Assembly (NCBI RefSeq): GCF_016801865.2
Contig: NC_068939.1
Location: forward strand, 129,546,917 to 129,610,916
Source of the DNA: Culex pipiens pallens
Taxonomy: Eukaryota > Arthropoda > Insecta > Diptera > Culicidae
Reading direction: 5' to 3'
DNA: 64,000 bases
The notes under the pieces were generated by a model. It did not search any database. It was given only the letters and a program-made list of their open reading frames with translations, and had not been told where the DNA came from. Shown piece by piece: positions 47,301 through 56,790 of the stretch. Made by a program: the position numbers and the translations under genes. Position 1 is the stretch's first letter. The number at the start of each line of letters is the position of its first letter.

Positions 47301-47559
47301 ATGGTTCCGCCTGGAAGGACGCGTCCGGACGGTTCTTGTACCCGACCAGGGTGCCGTCGTCCTTCAGGACAAAATAGCGCGAGCGCCAGTTCTTGATGTG
47401 TTCACCGCGCTTGTACAGCCAGCCCTCCTTGATGATCGTGGCTGGTGGCGGCTGGGTGACCCGGGTGGGCTGTGAAATGGGCACTGAAGCCGCAGCCGTG
47501 GCCGGGGCCATTGTCGGCTGCTGCTGCTGGCTGTTGTTGGTGGCGTCGGACGATGACAT
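30136..47559 (-). CDS. Akt: RAC serine/threonine-protein kinase Akt (PKB), complete, 544 residues
   Basis: Akt binds PIP3 through its PH domain and carries insulin/PI3K signals to growth and metabolism targets. The five coding exons are 46975-47559, 41103-41300, 40887-41038, 34133-34751 and 30136-30216. They sum to 1635 bp with agreeing phases. Domains: PH about 43-150 (IIKEGWLYKRGEHIKNWRSR), kinase from F200 with GKGTFGKV, catalytic K229, YRD with D323, DFG with D341, activation-loop T357 in KTFCGTPEY, turn motif ELTPPD, and hydrophobic motif FSQFSY with S520. Length is close to the ~530 residues of Drosophila Akt1. The ATG at 47559 is the first: an in-frame TGA lies 33 bp upstream, so the N-terminally extended form known in Drosophila is not encoded here. 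Introns of 5.7, 0.06, 6.1 and 3.9 kb are loaded with transposons. Confidence 0.97.
31313..32045 (+). mobile_element. Composite SINE with two opposed tRNA-like heads
   Basis: Flanked by a 21-bp direct repeat (aggatatttggtccagacac plus c) at 31292-31312 and 32046-32066. The insert starts with a tRNA-Val(CAC)-like head: A-box tggcttaatgg at 31325, anticodon loop ctcacaa, B-box-like text near 31369-31380. A second tRNA-like segment in the opposite orientation covers about 31435-31500 (B-box complement at 31442-31453). The tail is (CA)n. A 167-bp MITE is nested at 31825-31991. It recalls the double-tRNA Twin SINE of Culex, but there the two units are in tandem. Confidence 0.78.
31825..31991. mobile_element. 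MITE nested inside the SINE
   Basis: TIRs ggttttacacc and ggcgtaaaacc, TA duplicated on each side (31823-31824, 31992-31993). Inverted similarity continues inward with 'gtgcac' and 'tttacatgg'. Confidence 0.75.
32689..33263. mobile_element. 'Tacgcataattgtccca' MITE, interrupted copy
   Basis: It begins ctgccgtcttacgcat and is the inverted homologue of 39384-39817. A 163-bp piece (32992-33154) is inserted within a 14-bp target duplication (gggcgattagggac at 32978-32991 and 33155-33168). The right end is truncated where a different repeat begins. It lies in Akt intron 4. Confidence 0.78.
32992..33154 (-). mobile_element. Short retroposed fragment
   Basis: A 163-bp insert flanked by a 14-bp target-site duplication. 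Its text ('ccccccggggcatggcctt', 'gtgggatttctgctccagcg') is GC-rich and unlike the host MITE. The duplication length suits a 5'-truncated LINE or SINE end. The family is not identified and the orientation is a guess. Confidence 0.5.
33302..33723. mobile_element. MITE with 33-bp TIRs split by a hAT-like element
   Basis: The ends tgtggagggggtaatagg and its near-complement, ending ccctccaca at 33723, bracket an internal hAT-like insertion. Without it the MITE is about 157 bp. Confidence 0.75.
33458..33714. mobile_element. hAT-like MITE
   Basis: Ends caggggtgccaggt and acctggtaaccctg form the inverted pair. The 8-bp duplication CCCTCCAC is exact at 33450-33457 and 33715-33722. The interior repeats 'gccagattttt' near both ends. 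257 bp, non-coding. Confidence 0.87.
34133..34751 (-). CDS. Akt: Akt coding exon 4: catalytic and activation loops
   Basis: Residues 313-518 (YLHSHEIVYRDLKLEN to EEPHFSQ). The catalytic loop, DFG, APE and AGC-kinase tail are all present. The donor gtaaca is weaker than the others. If it is not used, the frame continues for 27 codons to a stop at 34049-34051. Confidence 0.95.
34899..35186 (+). other. Unexplained 96-codon open frame in Akt intron 3
   Basis: Open on the plus strand, opposite to Akt, within non-repetitive DNA. It begins at a TTG, has no good ATG context, and contains segments such as HVFWQWILWTFVYQINRK. I recognise no family. Chance is the simplest explanation; an exon of an antisense transcript is possible. 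Confidence 0.2.
35365..35393 (+). repeat. A29 homopolymer
   Basis: Twenty-nine consecutive A, followed by gtgcaaatatc, a string that also spans the start of Akt exon 4 at 34742-34752. Confidence 0.95.
35668..35925. repeat. Degraded copy of the 'TCCGAAG' MITE family
   Basis: Starts acagtccagactcgattatc and ends near cgattatccgaagattagat; it is diverged from the better copy at 36075. Confidence 0.6.
36075..36500. mobile_element. 'TCCGAAG' MITE, near-complete copy
   Basis: TIRs tacagtccagactcgattat and its near-complement, ending gagtctggactgta at 36500. TA ends suit a Tc1/mariner-type element. The interior 36217-36390 ('aaatccaagatggcgg') matches 297-440. Further scraps lie at 54538-54605 and 60134-60205. 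426 bp, non-coding. Confidence 0.85.
36711..37015. mobile_element. Cluster of 'caaacaaactcgca' MITEs
   Basis: Left end aaggaggaattagactatga pairs with the complement at 36901-36921 and again at 36990-37015. One copy is therefore followed by an extra partial end. Another partial end lies at 36499-36640, and a short piece at 30300-30335. Confidence 0.7.
37407..38964. mobile_element. hAT-like non-autonomous element with GCGCGGAT arrays
   Basis: Ends cagggttgttacgg and ccgtaacaaccctg are perfect inverted repeats. A 6-bp direct repeat, CAAAAC, flanks it (37401-37406, 38965-38970). Subterminal zones (37420-37525 and 38875-38940) are packed with ggcgcggat and cgcgcg motifs, while the 1.3-kb middle is extremely AT-rich and non-coding. 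The first 8 bp, cagggttg, are shared with the element at 25924. Confidence 0.83.
38390..38447. repeat. 'aaattcttaa' microsatellite
   Basis: Six or more imperfect tandem 9-bp units inside the AT-rich core of the hAT-like element. Confidence 0.8.
39384..39817. mobile_element. 'Tacgcataattgtccca' MITE, intact copy
   Basis: TIRs ctgccgttctacgcataa and its complement flank 434 bp, with TA at both edges. It lies in Akt intron 3, inverted relative to the copy at 32689-33263 in intron 4. Confidence 0.82.
40018..40115. repeat. Clustered short palindromes
   Basis: The units tgctgaaaagtt and aacttttcagca alternate four times. This is probably a degraded palindromic MITE. The rest of 39820-40886 is intron with no recognisable gene. 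Confidence 0.6.
40887..41038 (-). CDS. Akt: Akt coding exon 3: hinge region
   Basis: Residues 262-312 (SLKYSFQTVDRLCFVMQYVN and on to AEIISALG), covering the hinge and the start of the C-lobe. The last codon is split, with two bases in this exon. Intron 2 on its 5' side is only 64 bp. Confidence 0.95.
41103..41300 (-). CDS. Akt: Akt coding exon 2: kinase N-lobe
   Basis: Residues 196-261, TLENFEFLKVLGKGTFGKV through HPFLI. It holds the glycine loop and the ATP-anchoring K229 in AIKILKKE. Acceptor tcccccag; donor gtgagt; phase 0 at both ends. Confidence 0.95.
41676..41816. repeat. 'CTCCAG' hairpin MITE
   Basis: Inverted arms starting cctggagtttttttt and ending aaaaaactccag, with 'aaggtcca', 'aaaccaaattt' inside. 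A second short MITE follows at about 41873-41995 (tagagctatct and agataactcta ends). Confidence 0.75.
42572..44764. mobile_element. 2.2-kb insertion of unknown class
   Basis: A 21-bp direct repeat, starting cgacattaac and ending cttatgaa, sits at 42551-42571 and 44765-44785. The sequence between has balanced composition and few homopolymers, unlike the intron around it. A 107-codon minus-strand frame starts at 44770 (MSAKGCKIPSIHSAINKVLS); it is not recognisable. No A-tail, LTR pair or reverse-transcriptase motif is visible. It could be a truncated retroelement or a retroposed transcript. Confidence 0.5.
44815..44960. repeat. Dispersed repeat, third copy
   Basis: Matches the repeats near 23620 and 24040 ('gagcaattctt', 'ccctatgaccaaagaagcca', 'ttggttcaccca'). 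The following 44961-45466 is AT-rich intron. Confidence 0.55.
45467..45985. mobile_element. MITE with 28-bp TIRs
   Basis: Left end cgacgccgtcgtgctaactt and right end acgacaagttagcaagacgg are inverted partners. 519 bp without coding capacity, in Akt intron 1. Bases 45986-46870 are intron with 'ggtatt' rich repeat text and no gene. Confidence 0.78.
46975..47559 (-). CDS. Akt: Akt coding exon 1: PH domain
   Basis: Residues 1-195. A Ser/Gln/Pro-rich leader (MSSSDATNNSQQQQP) precedes the PH domain. The basic phosphoinositide-binding loop KRGEHIKNWRSR is intact. The exon ends GRKKV before a gtgagt donor, phase 0. Confidence 0.95.
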
Positions 47560-47754
47560 TCTGACGGGGGCTCTGTTGAACGATCAATTCGCGATCGCGA
47601 TCGTGACGACGTGTTACTTTCTCGCTCGTGTGCTGGTGGGCAATTTGCGCCACGGCAATAAGACGACTGCCGCCTCGCAGCTTAGCTCAATCAACCGATG
47701 CTGCTGCTGGTGCTGCTTGCAGGTTCAGCTTCAGCTGGCGTTGTTATTTCAAAT
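47560..47754 (-). other. Akt: Akt 5' UTR next to the start codon
   Basis: Non-repetitive sequence with CAG-rich text, immediately before the ATG. A plausible acceptor (tttactttatag) ends at 47755 on the minus strand and would make this the 5' part of the first coding exon. Confidence 0.45.
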
Positions 47755-47759
47755 CTATA

Positions 47760-48490
47760 AAGTAAATATTGAATATTGTTTATTGAATCATCGTTTGACG
47801 CGGATGAAAAAAGGAGAGAGAAAAAAACCTGCCAAAGGAAAAGAAGGTTTATTGAACACAACAAAACCGGATTAGTACGTAAGCGGGTTGGCAAATACAA
47901 AACAAAAACCCGCCCAACCAATAATATCTGGGCTTTGGATGATGGTGTGGAGGCCGCTGAGCTCACAGGGGCTGCGGCTTAGCTCAAGTGCTGCCGGGTG
48001 TGCAGTACGTACGACAGCACCGGTGAACAAAGTCTCAATCGATCGCGTTGCGACTTGATTAAATGGCTCAATTCAGAAGAGAGTGAGCACGTGCGAGTAA
48101 ATCTAGTGATTGTTTGAAAATGATTAAACACGATTTTATTCTCAAAACAAATAAGCAAAATGGAATCGCTAGGTTAACTCACAACCAGGGATGGAATAAT
48201 CACAAAAAAAAACAAATTTCGCTTGCGAACTTTCTTCACCCGCTAAAGAGAGAGGAGGCAAATCACGGAAAAGAAAATCGCTCCCGAACTTCTCCAAGAA
48301 AATCAATCTGCTGATGATTTTTTGTGAATTTCCTTGTCAGCACCACTTAAAATTTATTTCACTTTATTTACACACATTGCACATCTACAAAATGTGACAG
48401 GTCATATTTTGACGTGTGACGTTACACTTGCTGCTGTAGTAGTGAAAAAGATATTCCGCCGAACAATCAAGATGATTTTTTTTTGGGTTC
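47760..48490. other. Akt 5' intron with a GC-richer patch
   Basis: Mostly AT-rich. A GC-richer patch at about 47940-48060 (tgctgccgggtgtgcagtac) could be a short non-coding exon. No gene signal. Confidence 0.3.
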
Positions 48491-48492
48491 TA

Positions 48493-48601
48493 TCCCATTT
48501 CCCAGAATCCCAATCCCCAGAATTCCATTCCCAAGAATGCCATTCTCCAGAAATCCATTCTCCAGAATGACCCATTCCCCAGAATGACCCATTCCCCAGA
48601 A
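48493..48601. repeat. 15-17-bp minisatellite
   Basis: About seven imperfect units of ccattccccagaat(ga). Both the spacing and the unit text drift along the array. Confidence 0.88.
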
Positions 48602-48756
48602 AAGCTTTATTTTTATTATGAATGTACACAGCAAAAAATCCGATGGTAAAATCGCATGCAAAAGCATGCACATCACCTTCGTCAAAATGAACACAAGTTT
48701 AAGTTAAGTTTAATATTACACACTGCATGTACATTTTTCGCAAACACGAAAAAAAA

Positions 48757-48832
48757 GTTGCAACCGACGGGATTCAAACCCAGCACCAACAGTAAGGACT
48801 GGCGCCTTAGCCCACTCGGCCATCAGACCGAT
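48757..48832 (-). mobile_element. tRNA-derived SINE head (Leu/Ser-like)
   Basis: On the minus strand: A-box tggccgagtgggctaagg, B-box gggtttgaatccc. A T-run and unrelated body follow instead of a 3' tRNA end. The arms mispair, so it is not a functional tRNA. Confidence 0.65.
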
Positions 48833-49319
48833 GAAAAATGGAAAGGATAAACGCATATATGAGCTTGACATTTCGGTCAAGTAGGTTTCCCATAGGGACG
48901 TGGCGTTACATCGTGCTGCCACCTGGTTTTTTTTAAGTGCAAAAGTGGAAAAGTGCTGAGTCATCGTCTAAAAATAGACGGCGTCCTATCTCGCCCAGCA
49001 AAATGAAGTCGATAAAGTAGTCGGTTTCGATGAGAAAAAGTGGAAAACGTGGTCTAAAAATAGCGACGCCATCCCCCTATACTGATGGGCTACATATTTC
49101 AGGGTGTAAAATCACATAAAATTGCATAAAATAATGCAATATTTATTTTACAACCAGGCCTTCTACACGCATCTGGATTACTACTTGTTTAAGCTGTGTA
49201 TCGTTCTTTTGCGACAATCCTCCGCCTCCCGGGTCTCCTAAGTGTGAAGGTATGGCACGGGGAGAGGGCACCGAATACCTTTATTTAAATTTATTAACAC
49301 TTAGAATTATTTGTGTCTG

Positions 49320-49387
49320 CCTCGGGATTCGAACCGGCGACCTCTAGATTGTGAGTCCAGTGCGCGGTCCGATTGATCCACACAAGC
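49320..49387 (-). mobile_element. tRNA-Val(CAC)-like SINE head
   Basis: On the minus strand: A-box tggatcaatcgg, anticodon arm ctgga-ctcacaa-tctag (anticodon CAC), and B-box ggttcgaatcc. The T-stem has two mismatches and a transcribed body follows, so a SINE is more likely than a tRNA gene. Confidence 0.6.
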
Positions 49388-49569
49388 AGACAACAGGGTC
49401 CTTAAGCCCTATGTTAATATTCGCATACAGTGTTAAAAGGCTTGCCAGAGAACAATTTCTTATCACTTTTTTTTTAAGTTTCATGCAAGATCTAAAATAA
49501 ATAAATAATAATAATAACAACTGTAAAGAATACAAAAAAAAAACTCAATATCACTAAATTATGTTAAAT

Positions 49570-49790
49570 CAAACCCACCGACAAACCACTAACCAGCTGC
49601 TAGCTAAATCGTCCAACATATCCCCACACTTATCACCGGACGAAAAGCCGCGGGAATTTCGCGACTTGTGGTGACGACGACGGACCGAACCGGACGCGCG
49701 GACAATCGCACACAAACTAGAAGCACGACGACGACGTACGGTTACACGTTGTTCACGTGAATGCCGAATGGCGCTTATATTTGCGTCTTG
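49570..49790 (-). promoter_or_regulatory. Candidate first exon or promoter of Akt
   Basis: A GC-rich, CG-rich, non-repetitive island (gacgacgacggaccgaaccg) upstream of Akt on the same strand. Composition resembles insect 5' UTR. No initiator can be fixed. Confidence 0.35.
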
Positions 49791-50332
49791 AAGTAAACAA
49801 CTTTTACGCCACCACGTCACCACCACCTTGAGGTTCCCCGTCGCAATCTCAAGCCCACCTCGGAAGTGGAAGAGTCGTTGGAGGATGATTCTGACAATTT
49901 TGAGAGTTTTGAACATGTAATAGGGTAATTCTCCGCCAACTCACATAGCAGTCGTCCCGCCTCTTCGATTTGCGTGAAATTTGGTCCCTGATCATGAATC
50001 GGTGATTTTTCGATATCTCGTGACGGAGGGGCGGTACGACCCCTTCCATTTTTGAATATTCGAAAAAAAGTGTTTGCAGCCTGAAATGGTGATGAGTATA
50101 GGAAATTTGGTGCCAAAAGGTCTTTTATGTAAAATGCATTCGAATTAGCAGACATTCGAAGTAGCGAAATTCGAATTAAAGAATCCGCTCTGTACCCGAC
50201 TTTTCCAGAATCTCCAATAATTACATTTCTTACCCAAAAAATGATTTCTTACCCTGTCTATAAAAAAAAATCAATACAAACCATCAAGAGCAAGGTTGAA
50301 AAAATATCAAACTATCAGCTCTCAGCGACTAT

Positions 50333-50462
50333 CGAGAATTTAAAAGTGAGAGTGTGTGCGTGCAACATGGAGTTAAACTTTTCAAAGTGCCATGGTAACC
50401 TTCACAGCAAGTTCACAGAAAGTTTAACTCCATGTTGCACACACTCTCACTTTTAATTTCTC
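50333..50462. repeat. Hairpin with ~44-bp arms
   Basis: The arms read gagaatttaaaagtgagagt at the left and cactctcacttttaatttct at the right, with 'caacatggagttaaac' also inverted. The loop is about 40 bp. Almost certainly a MITE. Confidence 0.82.
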
Positions 50463-50479
50463 GATACAATTATCAAGCC

Positions 50480-50860
50480 TGAATACTCACACCCCAAACA
50501 CAGCTGCTCTTTTTCCGTTTTGAAACTCTCAGCGCCGAACACGTTTCTGTGTTTACACACTCGCATTTGACAGTCTCCTTTTCTCTCTCATGCCCGCTTT
50601 TACGATCATCACCGCAATAGCGTTTAACCACAAAAGCCGCCACAAAACCAAATTTGCAAGCGCAGTTTTGCGGGACGTTATGCGTGGTCGTCTCCTAATC
50701 ACCGTCTCGCGTTCTTTCATTGCAGTTTGCGGAGAGATTGAGAGACTCAGCGGTGAGAGCGCATAGTCGAGGAAAATGGGAGGAATGATAGAGAGAGAAT
50801 GCCATCGCTGGGAATCACGAGACACAAAAAGAGATCTCGCAAGCTATACACAGCAAATTC
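50480..50860. other. Less repetitive island, function unknown
   Basis: Balanced composition, no clear frame. It could be regulatory DNA or a non-coding exon. The following 50861-52924 is AT-rich with a cluster of 'cagttaa' and 'actgaaa' palindromes at 50865-51010 and a G12 run at 52552-52563. Confidence 0.3.
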
Positions 50861-52924
50861 TGATGTTCGTTTTCAGTTAATATTTACTGAAAACTGCACT
50901 ACTGAAATTTTCAATTAGTTTTTCGCTGAACTTCAGTTAAAATTTGTATGGAGCTGTCAAAATTTGCTGAAATTTCAGCAATTTTTCATTTACTGAAAAT
51001 TAACTGAATTCAGTAATGAGGGATAGGCAATCAAACGTCAAAATTACCCCCCACTAGAGGGCGCTGAAACTTGGGGTGATGTTTTCATTATAACCTACAG
51101 CGAGTAAGTTGGTTTGAAATTTGAAATTGTTTTATTTCATCATAAAATCGACATTAATAGCAAATTATACCATTTTCAGGTAAGAAATAAATAGCTTAAT
51201 TAATATGAACGAAAATATTTTTATGATGGCCGATTTAACCTGTTCATTATCTGATTCAAAATAAAAGAATGTTTTAATCAACCAAAACCTAACTAATCAA
51301 TTGAGAATGTAGATTATTCAAACGGACAAATATTTTTTAAAGTCACTTCTACCATAAAAGCAAAGATCTGCTTGAAAAATGATAATTGGAATGATTTTCA
51401 AAATTAGCAATCTAACCTCATTCTCGCGTTTTCAATCCGGATCTCAGAATTTTCAATGAAAAAGGCAACTTAACAAAAAAATCAAAAAGTCAGTCGATAG
51501 AACTTTTTATTTCTTACCTCCTGTTAACTTTATTTTATTCCAAAAGATCAATTTTCTTTTAAAAAACCTTAAAATAGTTTTCACTCCCCTTTGCACTTAT
51601 CGCGCAAAAACGTAAACGTAACCTTGCACCAAAGTTCTCCTACTCGAATGTAGGTGGCGAATCGAATTTTTAGCTTTGGTTTTGGGGGCCTATTGGTGTA
51701 GTGACGGTCGCTATTGAGAGATTCGACAGAAACGTGCACGCATCCTGGTGGCGAGTAGAAGCACTACGCAACGATGTTCGGAATGACAGCGTGCTTGGAA
51801 ATATTATTTTTTTTGCAGTTTTTGATTTTTATTTCCTTCAAATATTTTTTAACGTCGATGAAAGTTATTGTAAAGTGTGGCAATCGCATAAACGAATCGA
51901 ATGATGTATAAATCATAGGGGCTGAGTTAATTTTTCATGTTTTTTCCTCAAATTTACCAAAAAGATCTTTTGAAAAATTGATTTAAATATGATTTATTTG
52001 ATTGATAATGCTCCTTATGTGTGTATTATTGATAGAACAAACTATAAGAGTCATATTACAGCATAATTACAATAATTTTCTCAAAAAATTGCCAGTTATT
52101 CGAATTTTTCCAAAAAATTCCAAAAAATCAATCAATATTTTGGTCAAAGGGGAAGAAAAGTAAAGTTTGAACACTTTTACATAACATTTCATCATTACTT
52201 TTAACTTTTGCAAAATTTAACTCAATTTATCCAAAATATCGATCATCTTTTTAGAAAAATCGTTTAAATAAAATACCAGTCACAATTAATCACTACAAAT
52301 CACAGCGCATTATGATCGTTAGCGAAATTGCCACACTTTGCAATACCCCACTTTTCTGAAAATGCTTGATTTTTCATCATAAACGCGATTTTTCCCTAAA
52401 AACTGCTCAAACTGTATGGGGGCTGTCATTCCGAACACCGCTGGAACAACAGCGAACCTAGCGGAAAAAACGTCGTCGAATTCTTCAATACTCGCTGATG
52501 TTTTGGCGCATAGGTTATCAAATCTAGAGTTTTTTTTTAAAAAGGTCCGGAGGGGGGGGGGGGCGGAGGTAAAAAAAATTAACAAATATAAAGATTGGAA
52601 TAACAAGCCATAGTTTAAACATTTGCATAAAAAAAGGGTTTTAAAATCAAAAACTTGGAATAAAATTTGTACCAGTCTTACTGGAATCCAAAAAAATGGT
52701 ATAAAATATTTAAAATGACTTAATGAACTATGTTCATCATTTTAAAATATTTACTACAAACAAACTAATTGCCAAACTCGATTTGTAATCGCTTTCAGAA
52801 TAATAACTTTACGCTAGTCATAATTGTTGAAAATAAGCTCTGTTTTCAGCTCTGTTGTTGATAGAAAATCGTAGAAAATATTCTAAGATTATTCAAGCTC
52901 AACAAAGTAATTTTCAAACAAATT

Positions 52925-53001
52925 TCATATTCCCGACTTTATCGCAATTTTTGCGGATTCTAGTGAATTCTCGACATTTTCCCGATTTGAGTGGTCGCCC
53001 T
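52925..53001. repeat. Transposon terminus, 'tcccgac' family
   Basis: Ends cccgatttgagtggtcgccc followed by tg. Complementary starts (gggtgaccactcaaatccc) occur at 61858 and, diverged, at 54367. It is one end of a non-autonomous element; the partner was not found. Confidence 0.5.
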
Positions 53002-53960
53002 GAAGTTTTTAGGGATTCCATGTAACACTCCACGCGATGACCACAAAGTCACACTAACAAACGCGGGAATAACCTCTCCTGGATCGTGTAAAGTGTTATC
53101 ACAGTTCAAACGCAACCGTAAACATCCTGCCATGTCTAAACCGAACGACAATAACAAATCGATGCACGTGCGCCCTCACGCCCCGGTCTTGAAGTACCGG
53201 ACCACTTGTTATGAAACTGTGAATTTACCTTGTCAAGGGTACCTTAGAACTGAATTGAACTGACCTGAGCCTAAGATTGTCACGCGCTCCTCCTGTCCAA
53301 GCTGACGATGGCGATAAGACAGCGAGTTTGACCGCAAGTGACTTAAAGTCACATGTTTGCTGATGATACAGCACAGTATTGTTGTTTTGCAAAACCTTGT
53401 TCAAATTCGCAATTTCTAGCTGAAACTGCAACTTCATAGTATTGTTGCTCGGATGGCACGTCGTCGGCTAGCGTCAACTAAAACTTGTTAAATTCCAACC
53501 TAAATATCTAAAAAGTTCAGCCTTCAAAGGGTTGTGCCCCGTTGCAAAACACTTGGTTTACCTACTTGGCGCCGGTTCGCAACAGCAAATTGTCCACACT
53601 TTGCAGAATTTGACCTATTACTAATGCAAACAGAGAGTGGCGGCGTCGCCGGTCGCCGTGTCGAGCGCCGGCCAAAGAAAACACACTTTTGCCGTCGCGC
53701 ACAGAACGAAAACATTACGTCGGTCGCCGGTCGTCTGCAGAGGCGCCAGGTTTCTAATTTTGTTTTGCATGTGTACAGAGTTGAGGTACCTATACAGTAT
53801 ATCAGGTACTCGCGATTCTGCACATTCGGTCGCGGTATTTGGAATACGGTGAAGAGAGGAAGAAAAAGAGGCTACCTTGCACCGCAAGTGAAAAGCTTAT
53901 TTTTGTGATGGCCGGCCAAGTTTATTTTCGCGACAAACCGCGACTTTAGGGTACTCCGTG
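53002..53960. other. Low-repeat, GC-richer island
   Basis: Contains a very GC-rich core (53630-53740, ggcgtcgccggtcgccgtgt). Overlapping short frames on both strands look like by-products of composition. Best guess is a promoter or a first exon of a gene outside the window. Confidence 0.3.
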
Positions 53961-54115
53961 TGTAAAGAGGGTCGATTTGTGCTACTATGTAAAATGATTC
54001 ACAAATTTGAATCTACCTTTATTGATTTTTTTCGGTACCTATTACATGTTATTTAGTTTTTCTTTTAAATCTATTTTGTGCACCAAAGGTCATGGTTTTA
54101 AAACATAATGCTTTT

Positions 54116-54353
54116 CACGCAGAAAAATATTTTGTACGATCAGCCTGTACGAGGTTTGATTCAACAAATTTTTTGTTGAATATAATCAACGCCGATTTTG
54201 CGTTGAAACAAACCTTGATTTTTTCAATTCCACAAAAATCTTTTGTTGTTTTGAAAAAGTTGCTTTGACGTTTAGCGTTGATTCAACAAAAATCTTGATT
54301 TTCAAATCAACAAAATGTTTTTTTGATTCAAATATGCCTTATTTTTCTGCGTG
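54116..54353. mobile_element. Intact 238-bp MITE
   Basis: Perfect terminal repeats cacgcagaaaaata and tatttttctgcgtg. The interior includes 'aatcaacgccgattttgcg' and a set of 'ttgttgaat' inversions. It is the intact reference for the interrupted copy at 12017-14543. Confidence 0.9.
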
Positions 54354-54359
54354 TTTATC

Positions 54360-56080
54360 TTAGACAGGATGACCGATCAAATCCCATTTTAAAATTCCCG
54401 ATTTTTTCCCGACTTTTTCCGAATCTCAAATGATAGGCATTTCTTAACGAAAGTAAGATTTCAAATCAAATACTGTTTATAAAAATAGTCAATATCAGCC
54501 ATTGAAAAAAAAAAATCTAAATAAATTCAACTACAGTGTAAACCCAATTATCCGAAGCCTCGAATATCCAAAGTTTTGATAACTCGAAGTTCGATTATCC
54601 GAAAGTTTGTATGAGATAATCGAATCATGACAAAACAACGTGCTTTTACCGTTGAATATAAAAATCGACATAGGGCTTTAGGACCCTATAGAAGTACAAA
54701 ATAAAAAGAGGATAGAGGATTTGCAGCAAAGCAGAAAGACACATGTCGCCACCTATGAACAAATAGCGTAAACCTATGATTTTTTGAAAAAAATGTGTTT
54801 TTTCCTTCATAATCAACATTTTTATAAAACTTATGCCGGATTCGGATGAGAAAAATCATTTCCAACAATTTGGTGTACAACTTTCCAATATTTGTTTGAT
54901 TTTTCTATGAGAAAACTGTAAATTTAGAAAAAAGATGGTAATTTGGACTTTTGGCAAGAAAGTCTGTCAAAAATCAATGAAAATTGTTGAATATACGTTA
55001 ACCCATCTGTTATCAACTATATAACTGTTTATTTCATTGATACATACGGGGAAACTCATTTTTTCGTGTACCAAAACATGTTTTTTAAAGAAAAAGGTCA
55101 CAAATTTTTGCGCGCTCAAAAAATGATGTTCATTATTTTAAAGCAAAACAAAAATCTTGTCTTTTGCAACCAGTTTCATTAAGATTGATGCAGGGAATCA
55201 TGAGAAATAAGCGATTTTGTTCGTCAATCCAGCAGAAAGGGATACGATTTTTGGCAAGTAACCTAATTTTTGCGCCACCTACATTTGAAAAAAAGTCGAA
55301 CATTGAAAAAAAAAAACGCGGCGGGTACCCCATTTTATTCTTTATTTATTTACATGTCTTACATGTGATTGCAGTATTTTCTATGTTTTTAAAACGTGAA
55401 AAAGTTATTACATTTTTCGTTCAGAACGGATTGGATTGGATTTTATTCAAGTTTTTCTGATAAATGAGAATCAAGCTTTTTCTACAGTAATTAATCCATA
55501 CTCACAATACGTTTAAAGGAATTAAACATTAGGAAACAAATGTTTGAAATGACTTAATTCATTCAGTCTAACCAACCATACTCAAGACTAAATCGTTTTT
55601 TTTTTCAGGTATTTAAGCAATGTCATAATCGCTGCAATTCAGCTTTTTTATATTGGTTTTCATTAGCTTTGTTTTGGTTTGAAGTTAGACGTTAACTCTT
55701 GTTTGATAAACCTAGCCAAAAAAAAAAATATTCATAAAAAAATACTAATAAAACATGTGGCAAATGCATGACATAATCATCAATATTTATTAGGATTGTT
55801 AGTTTCTAAAATAATTTCAAAAAAACTTTAAAGGGGAAAGGAACTTTACATTTAATGTTTTGGGCTAAAAACGAATTGAGTGAAATAAAAATGGTACAAA
55901 ATTTAAAAAATATCAGCAAATAATTTTTAATCAAGTATGCTTGGGATTCCCGGCTTTTCCAGACTTTTTGACAAAAACTCTCAAATTCCCGACTTTTCGC
56001 GGAATTTGGCGAAAAGTTTAACGGAGAGGGTTAACAAAGCGGTCTTTTAATCCATCTATGTTTTACAATATTTAATTTAA
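54360..56080. repeat. AT-rich repeats between 'tcccgac' termini
   Basis: Starts caggatgaccgatcaaatcc and ends with 'ttcccgacttttcgcgg' near 56000. It may be one 1.6-kb element, but the ends do not match well. Scraps of the 'TCCGAAG' MITE are at 54538-54605. No gene. Confidence 0.35.
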
Positions 56081-56089
56081 ATGCGTTAG

Positions 56090-56790
56090 TTTGCAATCAA
56101 AACAGCAACCCAGGGTTTACAAAGTGGTGCACGAGGCGCCAGTGTAAATATTTTATAACGTGTGCGGTGTGAAATCAAAAGTCACACTGCATTGGCCATT
56201 GAGCTTAGCTCGGGCTGATTAGAGCCGCAACAGTAAATAGCTCTTAGAAAATAAATCTCGCTCAACTCGTGACAGTTCCACTTTATAACATTGTTTATTG
56301 ACGTTTGTTTCGTTTCTTTCACATTTTTTTATGTTCAATAAACCCCCAATTTCTGCGCCATTAACATTGTTGATTTACAACTTTGCTTCCAACTAGTTTC
56401 ACCTTTTCAACGATGATGCACCTGCCTGTTCCCCCTCCCCTCACCCAATGGCACTATTTTTAACAATTAACACACACGTGCGGGTAATTATAGCACCTGT
56501 TTGTTTACAACTTCTCGACTAACTGGTTCGAAATCCGAAACCGCGACCACTCGCGCCGTCTTCTTGTGTCCCATCCAGAGGGATGTTTTCAATTGGGGCA
56601 GCCCTTCCCTGCTTTGCCCCTTAGTAGGCTGGGCTCCACGTGGCGATGATGACGGCGCGGAAGAGAAATTTATTGGACGCGTGCTGATCATAAATTCTTT
56701 ATCGAATCCTAGTTGGCCGGCCAAACATTGTTGCGGAGCGAGCTGCACACTGCAGTTTGCGTGGTTTCAAAAAGAAAGGTTTCTTTAAAT
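56090..56790. other. Low-repeat island
   Basis: Balanced composition and few homopolymers. Short frames overlap on both strands at 56488-56788 and are not convincing. It may be regulatory. From 56791 to 58527 the DNA is AT-rich with 'cccgggaaattt' scraps at 57535-57600. Confidence 0.3.

Noticed and set aside
47402..47653. Overlapping minus-strand 83-codon frame as an N-terminal Akt extension
   Set aside because: It is in a different frame from Akt, and an in-frame TGA lies 33 bp before the Akt ATG.
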